A stretch of DNA of 15,447 nt from CAYOOT01 sp964405665 (GTDB taxonomy: Bacteria; Bdellovibrionota_C; UBA2361; SZUA-149; CAZDWZ01): assembly GCA_964405665.1 (NCBI GenBank), contig CAYOOT010000066.1, forward strand, positions 1-15,447. The letters run 5' to 3'. The position numbers and the translations under genes were made by a program. How positions within the stretch are numbered: the first letter of the stretch is position 1; every line of letters starts with the position of its first letter. The notes under the pieces are model-generated. The model saw only the letters and a list, made by a program, of their open reading frames with translations, ran no database searches and was not told the DNA's origin. This document shows, in pieces, positions 1 through 6,841 of the stretch.

Positions 1-357
<357 letters not shown>

Positions 358-501
358 GATATCTGTTGTATTTTATTACAAATTTTTTGCTCGATTACTC
401 TTGTTTATTGACAGGGAAAATATAAATTTTCCTTCAATGCTTGTGCTTTATGGCAATTGATTTTCTTATCCAAAACCAATCGTTTTGCATCTACCCAATC
501 T

Positions 502-515
502 AGTTTTCAAAGACC
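502..515 (-). promoter_or_regulatory. boxA-like rRNA antitermination element
   Basis: On the minus strand this reads GGTCTTTGAAAACT, about 145 bases before the 16S 5' end. It resembles the boxA-type leader element (TGCTCTTTA in E. coli, GTTCTTTGAAAACT in many other bacterial rRNA leaders and spacers) that loads Nus factors for antitermination. Its position, downstream of the candidate promoter and upstream of 16S, fits. The identification rests on sequence resemblance only. Confidence 0.55.
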
Positions 516-581
516 TTTTACTTTTCTTTACAGACTCCATCGCACAGCAAAAAACACCTTGCTGGGCGCAGAGAGGTGCGC

Positions 582-610
582 AGTATGCACTAAAGCAAAT
601 TCGATTGCAA
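582..610 (-). promoter_or_regulatory. Candidate rRNA operon promoter
   Basis: On the minus strand TTGCAA (605-610) and CATACT (582-587) are separated by exactly 17 bases. The -10 is followed by GCGCACC, a GC-rich discriminator of the kind found at stringently controlled rRNA promoters. Upstream of the -35 are A/T tracts (about 611-645) that could act as an UP element. Transcription would start near 575, before the boxA-like element. Both hexamers match consensus at only four of six positions. Confidence 0.5.
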
Positions 611-800
611 GCTTAGAGAATAAAAAAAATTGTGGAAAATTTACTTAGAAATCAAGGAATTGTTAATTTAAAATAGCTCAAGAAAACAATTGCTTAGCGT
701 AGTTATTAGAGATTTCTGATTTCTTATTATTCTTCTACGTATTGCTCACCAACACTTTTACTTCAAATAACTTTTAATTAATTCAACATTTTTTAAAAAA

Positions 801-2795
801 TCACATTTGCACAAGACAAACCCCGCTTGTCTCTTCCAGTTTTGTCTGCAAATAATCAAAACAACGCTTTTGAGAAGAAGGATCTAAGCCAGAAAACACT
901 TGCTCCAAAATAAAAAAAGTTTGTTTTAAATTAGAACTGACAGAGAATTCTCTAAATACACGCAGCAATTGAATTTCTGAATAACTAAGTTCACAAAATT
1001 TTCTGGACAAGTAAAGATCAGAAAAGCCAAGCAAAATAAATTGATTGAACCTGCTGACAATATTTTCTCTGCTTTGAAAAAGCTCGCTAGCAGCGGTCAC
1101 ACTTAAATTAAAAACATCATTAATATTTAAATTATTCCATTTTACTGCAATACATTTTTCTCTTCCCTTTACTGAAAGAAAATCTTTTTCAGTCAGTCCT
1201 TCTTTTTTTGCCGCAGAAAGTGAAGCGAAAAGTTGGGCAATCGGATTGAGCAATCCGCTGAATTCTAAAATTGTTTGCCCGCTGATTTTCTGATCATATA
1301 ATTCTTCTTCCGCATAATAATTTAGCAGCTTTAAATAAAGCAGATTAGGCACTAATGATTGAAGTTTTTTAGTCTTTTTCAGGGCTTGAAAGCTTGCTTG
1401 CAAGCCTTTAAGCACTTCATTACTTTCTCTCAAATCCCTCACTTGAATTTGTAGAAGTTTGTGGACTAACAGCAAAACAGAATCCGCTTTCTTGAAGTTA
1501 TTTACGGATATTTTTTCAATATCTAAATTTGTTTTTTCATCTTCCAAAGGTGCAAGATTTATCAAATTATCCGCACCATTTAAAATCAAGGGAGATCTCT
1601 CGGTAAACAAAATAGTATTACCCATGGTGACCATATTTTCAGCCCACAAAAGCAATTGCTTTTGTTCAAGATAGTTTAAAAAACGAGATGGTGAATCGAG
1701 AATAAATAAAATATCAGAAAATTGTGTTAGCTGATAATAAATACAAAGTAATTCTATTTTTTCCGCTACATTTAGCGTTGCTAAATGTAGAAATAAATTA
1801 TTTTCTCCAAAACCAAATTCAATTAAAAGTTCAAGATATTTAGATAAATGGTTGTTTGATAATTTAGCTAACTCAACAATTCTCATCTGAGAAAGCTCAG
1901 TTAAATTATATTTCCCCAGATACAGATTAAACTCTTTTTTATTTTCATTTTTAATACTACTCAGATCTCTTAATTCAGAAAACGCTAGCGTTTTCTGACA
2001 AGTGGAACAAAAGAAAGCATTTTTACAATATATTTTTTGCCCCCGAGCAGAAAATATTACAAGCAAATCTTCTCCAATCCCGTAGGCTATTTCCAAGCTT
2101 TCATTTAGTTCTTGAAGCAGTTCTTGTTCAGACCTTTCTTGACAATCAACTTTGGAAAGAACCGCATAAAGTTCTTTCTCCTTTTCCATTCTTAGAAACA
2201 AAGAAACCTCATCGGCTACTTCCTGAACTTTGATCAACTGATCATTAATCATAAAACGATTAAAACCAAGTTTGATCAGTTTTGAAATCTTTGTTTCCAT
2301 GTTCTTGCTTTTTTTAATGGCAACAGAAATAATTATTTTTTGCTTAGGATCTTTTTTTAAAAGCTCTTTGGCCACATTTTTTGCTTGAACAGACTTTAAC
2401 TGACAATTCGTGCTAACGCATCTTGGCTGAGGAGAATCTAAAGCAAGTCCTGCAAGTATTTGATCTACTCCCAGGAATTCTCCGATTGTTTTTTTAGGGC
2501 TTAGAGTTTCTGCCAAACAAAGAATGTCTACGGCCGGGATCATGCCGGTTGCTTGCTGGTATTGCAGATCTAAAGTGCTACCAGGTAAATCAATTTTAAG
2601 ATCTCCTAATAGGGAAAGAATCTGCTGAAGAGATGATTTATAAACTAAATGATGGCTTAAAATTGTTTTCCCGGAGCCATTCGGCCCGCTAAGGCAGTTG
2701 ATCGCTTGTTTTTTAAGCGAAAGAGAGAAATTTTTTAAGTTAGCAGCAATGATAGATTTGAAAGTTATTAAATCACTATCGCAATTTTTGTTCAT
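801..2795 (-). CDS. Degenerate UvrA-like ABC ATPase paralogue
   Basis: The 664-residue product follows the UvrA plan throughout but is much shorter than the roughly 940 residues of UvrA. Residues 37-44 (GPNGSGKT) form an intact first Walker A. Residues 97-280 resemble the UvrB-binding and zinc region, ending in a single CSTC pair (263-266). Residues 338-369 match the first signature and Walker B region, but the signature is LATLNVAEK and the DEP motif has become DSP. Residues 514-548 match the segment of the second half that precedes its zinc module. LSYSE (603-607) replaces LSGGE, and FILEQVFSGLD (628-638) replaces the second Walker B. No second Walker A is visible. The frame is open throughout, so the protein may have a selected function, but it is unlikely to be a working excinuclease subunit. 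A truncated relative of its N-terminus lies at 3650-3853. There is no clear ribosome binding site. The start is supported by the matching start of that copy. Confidence 0.8.
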   Translation of the reverse strand: MNKNCDSDLITFKSIIAANLKNFSLSLKKQAINCLSGPNGSGKTILSHHLVYKSSLQQILSLLGDLKIDLPGSTLDLQYQQATGMIPAVDILCLAETLSPKKTIGEFLGVDQILAGLALDSPQPRCVSTNCQLKSVQAKNVAKELLKKDPKQKIIISVAIKKSKNMETKISKLIKLGFNRFMINDQLIKVQEVADEVSLFLRMEKEKELYAVLSKVDCQERSEQELLQELNESLEIAYGIGEDLLVIFSARGQKIYCKNAFFCSTCQKTLAFSELRDLSSIKNENKKEFNLYLGKYNLTELSQMRIVELAKLSNNHLSKYLELLIEFGFGENNLFLHLATLNVAEKIELLCIYYQLTQFSDILFILDSPSRFLNYLEQKQLLLWAENMVTMGNTILFTERSPLILNGADNLINLAPLEDEKTNLDIEKISVNNFKKADSVLLLVHKLLQIQVRDLRESNEVLKGLQASFQALKKTKKLQSLVPNLLYLKLLNYYAEEELYDQKISGQTILEFSGLLNPIAQLFASLSAAKKEGLTEKDFLSVKGREKCIAVKWNNLNINDVFNLSVTAASELFQSRENIVSRFNQFILLGFSDLYLSRKFCELSYSEIQLLRVFREFSVSSNLKQTFFILEQVFSGLDPSSQKRCFDYLQTKLEETSGVCLVQM
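1242..1257. repeat. Short inverted repeat inside the UvrA-like gene
   Basis: CGGATTG (1242-1248) and CAATCCG (1251-1257) are perfect inverted copies separated by AG. It is short and could be chance, but it adds to the set of stronger palindromes in this gene. Confidence 0.4.
1646..1665. repeat. Perfect 20-base palindrome inside the UvrA-like gene
   Basis: ACAAAAGCAA followed directly by its reverse complement TTGCTTTTGT, with no spacer. It lies inside codons of the UvrA-like protein, near the part that follows its first Walker B. Confidence 0.9.
1766..1790. repeat. Perfect 11-bp hairpin inside the UvrA-like gene
   Basis: CTACATTTAGC (1766-1776), loop GTT, and GCTAAATGTAG (1780-1790) form a perfect stem. 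It spans the degenerate first signature motif (LATLNVAEK) of the UvrA-like protein. Confidence 0.9.
1975..1998. repeat. Perfect 24-base palindrome inside the UvrA-like gene
   Basis: TCAGAAAACGCT (1975-1986) is followed directly by its reverse complement (1987-1998). It encodes the residues just after the CSTC zinc-like pair of the UvrA-like protein. Confidence 0.92.
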
Positions 2796-2900
2796 TGTTT
2801 CAATATAGTCTCAATAATTTAAATAAAAAAGCAAAATATTTCTTAAAATAAGAAACAACAAATAATTCTTAGCGAAAAGAGAATAAGAAAGTTTGATAAT

Positions 2901-2924
2901 AAGTTACTATATGTATAGTAACTT
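2901..2924. promoter_or_regulatory. Operator palindrome of the toxin-antitoxin operon
   Basis: Two perfect 11-base arms (AAGTTACTATA and TATAGTAACTT) flank a TG centre, ending 17 bases before the first possible antitoxin start. Antitoxins of this kind usually repress their own operon by binding such palindromes. The right arm contains TATAGT, a possible -10 element paired with TTGATA at 2893-2898 (15-base spacer), and overlaps TTGACA at 2923-2928. Binding here would therefore block either candidate promoter. Confidence 0.7.
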
Positions 2925-2951
2925 GACATATAGGTATACACATGATAAACT
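2923..2951 (+). promoter_or_regulatory. Candidate promoter of the toxin-antitoxin operon
   Basis: A perfect TTGACA (2923-2928) is followed after 17 bases by TAAACT (2946-2951). If used, transcription would begin near 2958, which would favour translation from the second ATG (2966). The alternative TTGATA/TATAGT pair upstream (2893-2919) would allow the first ATG (2942). Confidence 0.35.
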
Positions 2952-3229
2952 ATCTCTACAATACTATGGAAAAAACCAATGCCCTCAAATTAAGACAATC
3001 ATTAGGAGCAATCCTTAAAAAGCTACAGAAAAACGGCGAACCTATTTTAATTGAAAAAGGCCGGGAGCCTGCTGCTGTTCTAATAACTCTTGAAGATTAC
3101 AAAAAACGCTTTGTGGATAAAGAAGCAGATTCCCTAAGAGAGCAACTTGTAGAGAAAATCCTAAATGCTAAAATTGAACTTCCCAAGGGTAAGTCCTCTC
3201 TGGATTTAATCAAAGAGCTTCGCAGTTAA
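2942..3229 (+). CDS. Phd/YefM-type antitoxin of a VapC toxin
   Basis: This small protein (95 residues from the first ATG) has the antitoxin layout: an N-terminal DNA-binding part (ALKLRQSLGAILKKLQKNGEPILIEKGREPAAVLITLEDY) and a charged C-terminal tail (LREQLVEKIL to the end) that would wrap the toxin. The alternative start at 2966 (MEKTNALKLRQSLG) matches the usual family start better; the start at 2942 has a weak TAGG ribosome-binding sequence. The stop codon is followed immediately by the toxin ATG, so the pair is translationally coupled. An 11-bp-arm operator palindrome lies just upstream and suggests autorepression. Confidence 0.85.
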   Translation: MINYLYNTMEKTNALKLRQSLGAILKKLQKNGEPILIEKGREPAAVLITLEDYKKRFVDKEADSLREQLVEKILNAKIELPKGKSSLDLIKELRS

Positions 3230-3637
3230 ATGATTACAGTAATTGATACTTCCGTAGCAATAAAATGGTTTATTAATGAATCCGGAGAACAAACGGACAA
3301 AGCAAAGAACGTTTTGCTACAAATTAAACTTGATCCAACAAGATTTGTAGTCCCGGAATTATTTTTCAACGAAATACTTGCTGTTTTTTGTAAAATAATT
3401 TCCGATGCTAAAACCATTAATCATTATCTTGAGATATTATCTCAACTGGGCATTGAACGCATTGGAAACGGTCGGCAACTACTTTCGGAAGCTACGATTA
3501 TTGCTAAAAAATATTCTCTTCCCGGCTATGATGCAATTTTTGTTTCTACCGCAAAATTGGTTTCAGGAGTGTGGTTAACAGCAGATAAAGATGCAGTGAA
3601 AAAACTTAGAGTCAGTGGAATCGCTGAATTGTTATAA
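3230..3637 (+). CDS. vapC: VapC-type PIN-domain ribonuclease toxin
   Basis: The 135-residue product is a full-length PIN domain, the fold of VapC toxins, which cleave specific RNAs with bound magnesium or manganese. The acidic metal-binding residues are visible: D6 in VIDTSVAIKWF, E48 in PELFFNEIL, D101 in GYDAIF and D119 in LTADKDA. The gene starts directly after the antitoxin stop codon (TAA-ATG). The pair sits between the intact UvrA-like gene and the truncated copy of its start, so it may mark an insertion or rearrangement point. The RNA target cannot be inferred. Confidence 0.92.
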   Translation: MITVIDTSVAIKWFINESGEQTDKAKNVLLQIKLDPTRFVVPELFFNEILAVFCKIISDAKTINHYLEILSQLGIERIGNGRQLLSEATIIAKKYSLPGYDAIFVSTAKLVSGVWLTADKDAVKKLRVSGIAELL

Positions 3638-3649
3638 CTAATAGCCTTA

Positions 3650-3853
3650 TTAATACAAGATTGAAATGTTGTATAATTCCTTATTGTTAATTCTGAATAA
3701 TAAAAACTGATGTGCCAAAATACTTTTGCCAGAAGCATTCGGACCCAGGAGATAGTTGATTGCTTGTTTTTTAAGCAAAAAAGAGAAATTTTTCAGTTTC
3801 GCTGCAGAAACAGATTTAAAAACGATTAAATGATCATTAGAATCTTTATCCAT
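3650..3853 (-). pseudogene. Truncated second copy of the UvrA-like gene (N-terminal remnant)
   Basis: The 67-residue frame starts like the UvrA-like gene at 801-2795: by hand alignment 31 of the first 50 residues are identical, including LKKQAIN and an intact Walker A (GPNASGKS, residues 37-44). Homology stops after about residue 48, where the Walker A helix ends, and about 18 unrelated residues lead to a stop. The similarity also covers bases just before the ATG (ATATTGAA), so both copies share their start region. The body of the gene is missing and the toxin-antitoxin pair lies immediately beyond. The simplest reading is a tandem duplication followed by loss of most of one copy. It could in principle still make a small P-loop peptide. 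Confidence 0.8.
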
Positions 3854-3909
3854 AGTTCAATATGATTTCATAGCAAATCAGTCTTTTTAGATTTTGGAAT
3901 TTAAAGTTC

Positions 3910-3938
3910 TTATCACAAAATCTCGATATTTATATAAA
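3910..3938 (+). promoter_or_regulatory. Candidate promoter of the PqqD-HprK-glycosyltransferase operon
   Basis: TTATCA (3910-3915) and TATAAA (3933-3938) are separated by 17 bases in the 113-base gap between the divergent UvrA-like remnant and the PqqD-like gene. Transcription would start near 3945, which makes a very short leader and partly overlaps the GGAG at 3943-3946. This is the best pair I can find, but the call is tentative. Confidence 0.35.
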
Positions 3939-3966
3939 TTATGGAGCAATAGTATGGATACCTATT

Positions 3967-4404
3967 ATGCATCACAGCTATAAAATAAATTCCAAGAAAG
4001 TAATCTATGAAATTATCGATCAGGAAGTAATCGCTATTTCACAAGAAAATTTTCTTTATTTCAGTATGCGCGAACATGCCGCTTTGATCTGGCAATTAAT
4101 TATGAAAAATTGTGTTTTTGATCAACAAACAGTGGCTAAGCTAAAACCAAAAAACATTTCTGAAGAATTTTTTGCAATTACCCTTGAAGGTTTTCTGTTG
4201 CAACTGGAAAAAGATGCTCTGATTGTTAAAGATGATAGCCAACAATCAAATAGCATAGATACTGAATCAATAATAAATAAATTTTCCGAGAAAGATTTTT
4301 CGCAATTTTCTTATGAAAGATTTGACAACATGGTTGATTATTTTAGCGTTGATCCGATTCATGACGTAAGTGAAAAAGGTTGGCCCTTTCAGGATAAAAA
4401 ATAA
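3967..4404 (+). CDS. PqqD-like peptide-recognition protein with a substrate-like C-terminal tail
   Basis: Residues 1-90 of 145 look like a PqqD-family domain (YKINSKKVIYEIIDQEVIAI, then the FLYFSMREHAALIWQLI helix and an FLLQLEKDALI helix). These domains bind leader peptides and hand them to modifying enzymes. PqqD itself is only about 90 residues; here a polar linker leads to a tail (115-145) with aromatic residues, an acidic stretch and DPIHDVSEKGWP (129-140). From memory, small proteins with a DPIHDVDExGWP ending and a YxDM motif occur near HprK-like kinases elsewhere, so the tail may be a fused substrate peptide. The stop overlaps the kinase start by one base (TAATG). GGAG at 3943-3946 is too far from this start but well placed for an ATG at 3954 that encodes only nine residues. 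I keep 3967 because the YKINS start fits the family. Confidence 0.75.
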   Translation: MHHSYKINSKKVIYEIIDQEVIAISQENFLYFSMREHAALIWQLIMKNCVFDQQTVAKLKPKNISEEFFAITLEGFLLQLEKDALIVKDDSQQSNSIDTESIINKFSEKDFSQFSYERFDNMVDYFSVDPIHDVSEKGWPFQDKK

Positions 4405-5438
4405 TGAACGAGAAGGAATGTTCTTCAAATTCTTTTAAAGAAGCATTCGCCCAAATCGAAGAACTAAAAAAAACAAAAGAAATAATTACGAAAAAATATT
4501 CAATAGCAGAAAATTTCTTTGAAATTAGCTATTTTTCTTCAGACTTGGCGCAAGGTCTAAGTCCAGCAATCGCTCATTTAGAATCGGCGAATAAAGACCT
4601 CCCAGCGCTGTCGCTTTTTGTCCTTGATTTTCATGATCTAAAAAACAAATTAACTCTCTCCAATAACCACAAGAAAGAGGAGGACTATCCCACTTTTTAT
4701 CTTTATAAAGATGATCGTTATCGCTGCTTACAAGTAGTAGATATCGATAGCACTTCTATTTGCCTCTTAGATTTGCAAGAAGAAAAAGGAATTTTTTGTA
4801 CTTCTTCTCCTAGGAAACTAAAAAACTACGAAAGAGGCCGGCCTTTTTTAAATATTCTTTATCCCTGGCTTAAATCCAAAAATTTTAGAATTATTCACGC
4901 CGCCGCTGTTGGATTTGATCAAAATGGATTAATCCTGGGAGGAGTCGGTGGTTCGGGCAAATCTACAACATCACTTGCCGCTTTTGGTCATGGAATGGAA
5001 TTCGGCGGAGATGATTATGTTATTTATTCTCCTGAGAATAAAGGATATTGTCTTTACAATTCAGCAATGGTTGATGATGATTCTATTAAAAGACAAACTT
5101 GGTTAGATCCCTCTTCTTTTGATATGAAGAATAATTTCTCTGAAAAAATAAATCTATTTTTACAACAAATAGCTCCCCAGAGAATACTAAAAGAATATAA
5201 TATTAAGGCTATTGTTTTGCCTCGCATTAATCAGACAGAATTTTCTTCACTGAGTAACATTTCTCCGATGCAAGCTTTAAAATTACTTGCACCGAGTACG
5301 ATTTTACAGTTATGTTGGGTAGAACAAGTTGAGCTTTCCGATTTGGGCTCTCTCGTTCAGAAAGTTCCTTGTTACCAACTTAATTTAGGAACAAATTTGA
5401 CGCAGACCACAGCTTTGCTTCATAAAATACTAGAATGA
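4404..5438 (+). CDS. HprK-like serine kinase family protein
   Basis: The C-terminal half of this 344-residue protein is an HPr-kinase-like P-loop domain: HAAAVG (165-170), Walker A GGVGGSGKST (179-188), an acidic GGDDY (201-205) and LYNSAM (217-222). It lacks the HPr-binding architecture of true HprK. Its relatives accompany PqqD-like proteins, and in some lasso-peptide clusters (paeninodin type) they phosphorylate a C-terminal serine of the peptide. The N-terminal 150 residues are a poorly conserved domain that may bind the substrate. Translation is coupled to the PqqD-like gene by a one-base overlap, and the next gene starts six bases after the stop. By context the likely substrate is the tail of the preceding protein; that is inference. 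Confidence 0.8.
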   Translation: MNEKECSSNSFKEAFAQIEELKKTKEIITKKYSIAENFFEISYFSSDLAQGLSPAIAHLESANKDLPALSLFVLDFHDLKNKLTLSNNHKKEEDYPTFYLYKDDRYRCLQVVDIDSTSICLLDLQEEKGIFCTSSPRKLKNYERGRPFLNILYPWLKSKNFRIIHAAAVGFDQNGLILGGVGGSGKSTTSLAAFGHGMEFGGDDYVIYSPENKGYCLYNSAMVDDDSIKRQTWLDPSSFDMKNNFSEKINLFLQQIAPQRILKEYNIKAIVLPRINQTEFSSLSNISPMQALKLLAPSTILQLCWVEQVELSDLGSLVQKVPCYQLNLGTNLTQTTALLHKILE

Positions 5439-5444
5439 AGAACA

Positions 5445-6134
5445 ATGTATCCATTGCCAAATATTAGTGTCTTGATCCCTACATATAATAGTGAAAAATA
5501 TATAGAAGAAAGCTTGCAAAGTGTCTTGCAGCAAAGTTTAAAACCTAGTGAAATTATTGTTGTCGATGACGGTTCCAATGACGGAACGCTGGAAATACTT
5601 TTATCTTATAAAAACATTAAGGTTATTTCTCAAAAAAAGAAAGGTGTAGCTTTTACGCGCAACACTGCTTTAGCAGAAAGTACTGGAGAATTTATTGCCT
5701 TTCAAGATGCAGACGATCTCTGGTTAATAGACAAACTTAAATTACAATACGAATGTCTTTGCCAAAACCCGGAGATTGATCTTGTTTTTTGTAAAATGAG
5801 CAATTTCATCGATTCGCAAATTAAAGACAAAGCTAAACTTTATTGGAAACAACATCTGGAGAGCAATATTGATCCACTGGGGCTACAGACAATGCTTGCT
5901 CGCCGCAGTGTTTTTGAAAAAGTTGGAACCTTTAATCCGGAATTGGCTTTTGCCGAAGATCTAGATTGGTTTTCCAGACTGGAAGAAAGGGGTCTGAGAA
6001 AAACAATTATGTCCGAGGTATTGGTCAAAAGAAGGTTGCATGATTCTAATACCACTCTTTTATCAGCAGAAGATCAGCAAAAAATGCGTCTTAAATTAAT
6101 TCAGGCTTCACTTTCTCGGCAGAGAGCAAAATAA
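5445..6134 (+). CDS. Family 2 glycosyltransferase (first of two)
   Basis: The 229-residue product is a compact GT-A enzyme that transfers a sugar from a nucleotide sugar. It shows the N-terminal ISVLIPTYNSEKYIEESLQSVL, the nucleotide-binding DDGS (41-44), the metal-binding DADD (88-91), an acidic AEDLDWFSRL (170-179) in the position of the catalytic-base motif, and a C-terminal RRLHDSN. No membrane segment is visible, so it is probably cytosolic, as expected for an enzyme acting on a soluble peptide or protein. Its stop overlaps the start of the next glycosyltransferase by one base. Donor and acceptor cannot be told from sequence. Confidence 0.9.
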   Translation: MYPLPNISVLIPTYNSEKYIEESLQSVLQQSLKPSEIIVVDDGSNDGTLEILLSYKNIKVISQKKKGVAFTRNTALAESTGEFIAFQDADDLWLIDKLKLQYECLCQNPEIDLVFCKMSNFIDSQIKDKAKLYWKQHLESNIDPLGLQTMLARRSVFEKVGTFNPELAFAEDLDWFSRLEERGLRKTIMSEVLVKRRLHDSNTTLLSAEDQQKMRLKLIQASLSRQRAK

Positions 6135-6841
6135 TGAATAAAAGTGAAAATCTCCCTTTGGTTTCTGTAATTATTTGTGTTTACAATGGCGAAAAATATA
6201 TAGCCGAGGCCATGGAAAGTATTTTATCCGAAAATTATCCTCGAATAGAAATTATTTGCCTTGATGATGGCTCTACTGATTCCACGATAAATATCCTGAA
6301 AAAGTTTGGTGCTGCAGTTAAAATTAGCTCTCAAGAAAATAAAGGTGTGGCTATTGCCAGGAATCAGGCCAATAAAATTGCTCAAGGAGAATTGATCACC
6401 TACCTTGATAGTGATGATCTCTTTGTCCAAGGAAGGATTGCTAAAATGGTGGAAGTTTTTTCTCAAAAACCTAAAACTGCAATTGTTTTCGGTCAAATTA
6501 AACAATTTATAACGCCTGAATTGGCTTCATCCACTTTGGAAAAGATAAAACTTAAAGAGGAAATTTTAACCGGAGTATGTCCCGGTGGAATAATGTATCG
6601 CAGTGATATTTTTAAGCAAATCGGTGAATTTGAAGAAGGCAATCATACCGCTTACTTTTTGGATTGGTATTTAAAAGCAAAAGAACAGAAATTAATTGAA
6701 GAATATCTCGAACAAGTGGTTACCTTACGAAGAATTCATCCAAATAATTCCGGTCTTATTCAAAAAGAAAATTTTTCCGCAGAAGCTCCAAAAGCGATAA
6801 AAGCTCACCTTGATCGCCTCAGAGCAGGGAGAGAGAAATGA
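6134..6841 (+). CDS. Family 2 glycosyltransferase (second of two)
   Basis: The 235-residue GT-A enzyme resembles its neighbour motif by motif: VSVIICVYNGEKYIAEAMESIL, DDGS (44-47), DSDD (92-95), LDWYLKAKE (from 176) and RRIHPNNSG (199-207). The shared RRxH ending and similar length suggest that the two arose by tandem duplication and may add successive sugars. No membrane segment is visible. Start and stop overlap both neighbours (TAATG upstream, ATGA downstream), so translation is coupled within the operon. The acceptor is unknown; by context it may be the kinase product or the tail of the PqqD-like protein. Confidence 0.9.
   Translation: MNKSENLPLVSVIICVYNGEKYIAEAMESILSENYPRIEIICLDDGSTDSTINILKKFGAAVKISSQENKGVAIARNQANKIAQGELITYLDSDDLFVQGRIAKMVEVFSQKPKTAIVFGQIKQFITPELASSTLEKIKLKEEILTGVCPGGIMYRSDIFKQIGEFEEGNHTAYFLDWYLKAKEQKLIEEYLEQVVTLRRIHPNNSGLIQKENFSAEAPKAIKAHLDRLRAGREK

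Larger units (their letters stand above)
358..800 (-). other. Gene-free rRNA leader and upstream region
   Basis: This 443-base stretch between the 16S 5' end and the UvrA-like gene holds no convincing gene. Reading leftward it contains a candidate rRNA promoter (582-610), a small hairpin (CAGCAA/TTGCTG, 545-564), a boxA-like antitermination element (502-515) and a 7-bp palindrome (GGAAAAT/ATTTTCC, 415-432) in the pre-16S leader. I see nothing identifiable in the very AT-rich part at 611-800 apart from possible UP-element-like A/T tracts next to the promoter. Confidence 0.6.

Noticed and set aside
457..648. 63-codon plus-strand frame in the rRNA leader
   Set aside because: It crosses the boxA-like element and the candidate rRNA promoter, has no ribosome binding site and resembles no family.
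801..2795. Canonical excinuclease subunit uvrA
   Set aside because: The protein is about 280 residues short, and the second Walker A, both LSGGE signatures and both DEP motifs are missing or altered.
3638..3660. Terminator after the toxin gene
   Set aside because: Only a five-pair AT stem (TAATA/TATTA) without a T tract is present; it is too weak to call.
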